23,356 nt of DNA from assembly GCA_003695085.1 (NCBI GenBank), contig RFIV01000133.1:1-23356 (forward strand), given 5' to 3'. Below are positions 21,939 to 23,356 of the stretch, one piece after another (the first letter of the stretch is position 1; every line of letters starts with the position of its first letter). Source of the stretch: Gammaproteobacteria bacterium. Lineage in GTDB: Bacteria; Pseudomonadota; Gammaproteobacteria; Pseudomonadales; Oleiphilaceae. Made by a program: the position numbers and the translations under genes. The notes below the pieces were generated by a model. It saw only the letters and a list, made by a program, of their open reading frames with translations. It was not told the DNA's origin and searched no databases.

Positions 21939-23356
21939 ATGCAAGAAAGCACCATGGAGCAATTATGGCGGACGTCCCACCTGTCAGGGGGAAATCTGGC
22001 CTACGTTGACGAACTATATGAGCTTTACCTGACAGATCCCAACTCTGTACCGGATGAGTGGCGTGATTACTTCGATACGCTGCCGGTACCCGAAGGCCTT
22101 CCCTCCAAAGACATTCCCCATCACGTTATCCGGCAACAGTTCCTTGAAATCGGGCGTCGCCGTCATGGTACGGCTGCGGGCACCCAGGCTGGCGACAGCG
22201 TGGCGGCCGAGCATGAGCGAAAGCAGGTCAAGGTTCTGCAGCTGATCAACGCCTACCGGGTACGGGGACACCAGAAAGCCAGACTGGATCCCCTGGGGCT
22301 GATGGAGCGCGAGCACGTCGAGGATCTCGAGCTTGAATATCACGGCCTGACTGCCGCCGATCTGGATACCGAGTTTCAGACCGGGCCGCTGTGTTTCGGT
22401 GAGGAAAAGCTGCCTCTGCGCACTATCATCCAGTATCTGGAAGAAACCTATTGTGACGCCATCGGTGTGGAATACATGCACATCGTCAATACCGAGGAGC
22501 GCCGCTGGATTCAGCAGCGAATGGAAAGTGTTCGTTCGCATCCGCAGTATGACACCGAGCGCAAGCTGCATACGCTTGAACGCCTCACCGCGGCGGAAGG
22601 TCTGGAAAAATATCTGGGATCCCGTTACCCGGGTACCAAGCGATTCGGACTGGAAGGCGGCGAGTCGCTCATTCCCATGGTGGATGAGCTGATTCAGCGT
22701 TCGGGCATGGCAGGCGCCAAGGAAGTGGTCATTGGCATGGCGCACCGGGGCCGTCTGAATGTGTTGGTCAACACCTTCGGCAAGAACCCGAAAGACCTGT
22801 TTGACGAATTTGAAGGCAAGGTCACGCTGAATGAAGGCGTGGGCGACGTGAAATACCATCAGGGCTTTTCGTCAAATGTCCTGACGCCGGGTGGCGAGGT
22901 GCATCTGGCACTGGCCTTCAACCCCTCGCACCTGGAAATTGTGTCGCCGGTTGTGGAAGGGTCGGTGCGCGCCCGTCAGCGCAGGCGCCGTGATGACAAG
23001 GGTGACCTGGTCGTGCCTATCGTGATGCACGGTGATGCGGCCTTCGCCGGTCAGGGTGTGGTGATGGAGACCTTCCAGATGAGCCAGACCCGTGGTTTCA
23101 AGACCGGGGGAACGGTTCATATCGTCATCAACAACCAGGTCGGATTTACCACCCACAAGCGGGAAGACGCGCGTTCAACCGAGTATTGCACCGACGTGGC
23201 CAAGATGGTTCAGGCGCCGATTTTCCATGTCAACGGTGATGATCCCGAGGCCGTTGTTTACGTCACGCAGCTGGCTCTGGATTTCCGCAACACGTTCAAG
23301 AAGGACGTGGTGATCGACCTGTTCTGCTATCGCCGTCGCGGTCATAACGAGGCGGA
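21939..23356 (+). CDS. sucA: 2-oxoglutarate dehydrogenase E1 component (3' end cut by window)
   Basis: About 472 residues of this thiamine-diphosphate enzyme are visible; a complete E1 is about 940. It decarboxylates 2-oxoglutarate and transfers the succinyl group to SucB. The N-terminus (MQESTMEQLW, then LYLTDPNSVPDEWRDYF) matches the E1 N-terminal docking segment of E. coli SucA. The core shows KRFGLEGGESLIPM, AHRGRLNVL with His269, FNPSHLEIVSPVVEGS, the ThDP/Mg region HGDAAFAGQGVV (364-375) and NNQVGFTT. The ATG at 21939 is preceded only by a purine-rich AGGCGAGCGAGC. The frame is open to the last base, and sucB and lpd are expected beyond it. Confidence 0.97.
   Translation, partial: MQESTMEQLWRTSHLSGGNLAYVDELYELYLTDPNSVPDEWRDYFDTLPVPEGLPSKDIPHHVIRQQFLEIGRRRHGTAAGTQAGDSVAAEHERKQVKVLQLINAYRVRGHQKARLDPLGLMEREHVEDLELEYHGLTAADLDTEFQTGPLCFGEEKLPLRTIIQYLEETYCDAIGVEYMHIVNTEERRWIQQRMESVRSHPQYDTERKLHTLERLTAAEGLEKYLGSRYPGTKRFGLEGGESLIPMVDELIQRSGMAGAKEVVIGMAHRGRLNVLVNTFGKNPKDLFDEFEGKVTLNEGVGDVKYHQGFSSNVLTPGGEVHLALAFNPSHLEIVSPVVEGSVRARQRRRRDDKGDLVVPIVMHGDAAFAGQGVVMETFQMSQTRGFKTGGTVHIVINNQVGFTTHKREDARSTEYCTDVAKMVQAPIFHVNGDDPEAVVYVTQLALDFRNTFKKDVVIDLFCYRRRGHNEA

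Noticed and set aside
22014..22859. A 281-residue minus-strand frame inside sucA
   Set aside because: The plus-strand frame encodes clear E1 motifs throughout; the opposite frame is a shadow.

Overview
This window comes from a gammaproteobacterium, probably a respiratory, facultatively H2-oxidising one of moderately high GC. The gltA / sdhCDAB / sucA arrangement, the 588-590-residue type of SdhA, the heme-type SdhC/SdhD and the topA with three C-terminal Cys4 zinc ribbons all look gammaproteobacterial. I cannot name a genus from sequence alone. The window has three blocks: a long minus-strand hydrogen-metabolism cluster (1-12816), a plus-strand topA with a convergent small dehydrogenase gene (12961-16598), and a divergent TCA-cycle locus (16671-23356).

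Hydrogen block. Read in the direction of transcription (right to left), it starts with a membrane-anchored coiled-coil protein of unknown function (12816). Next come the H2-sensing module hupT (PAS histidine kinase), hupU and hupV (regulatory [NiFe] hydrogenase), joined by 4-bp overlaps. After a 173-bp AT-rich gap with a good sigma-54-type -24/-12 sequence comes the energy-conserving hydrogenase in E. coli hyb order: hybO (Tat small subunit), hybA (16-Cys ferredoxin), hybB (integral membrane quinone-side subunit), hybC (large subunit). The maturation genes follow with tiny gaps or overlaps: hybD protease, a hypC/hupF chaperone, hybE, hupK, hypA and hypB (cut by the window edge). The likely logic is that HupUV senses H2 and modulates HupT, an unseen NtrC-type response regulator (HupR/HoxA) drives the sigma-54 promoter, and HybOABC feeds electrons from H2 into the quinone pool. 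The maturation set is a mixture: it follows hyb order but includes HupK, a protein otherwise typical of aerobic uptake hydrogenases.

Middle block. topA has a recognisable sigma-70 promoter and a strong intrinsic terminator. It converges on a 3-hydroxyisobutyrate-dehydrogenase-family gene on the minus strand.

TCA block. gltA (minus) and sdhCDAB (plus) diverge from a 451-bp control region. That region holds a TATAAT promoter for sdh, a plausible gltA promoter, an FNR/ANR-type box and several short palindromes. sdhB is followed by a 322-bp gap with a stem-loop and a possibly structured leader. sucA (2-oxoglutarate dehydrogenase E1) then runs off the right end. No tRNA, rRNA, CRISPR array, insertion sequence or phage gene was seen.
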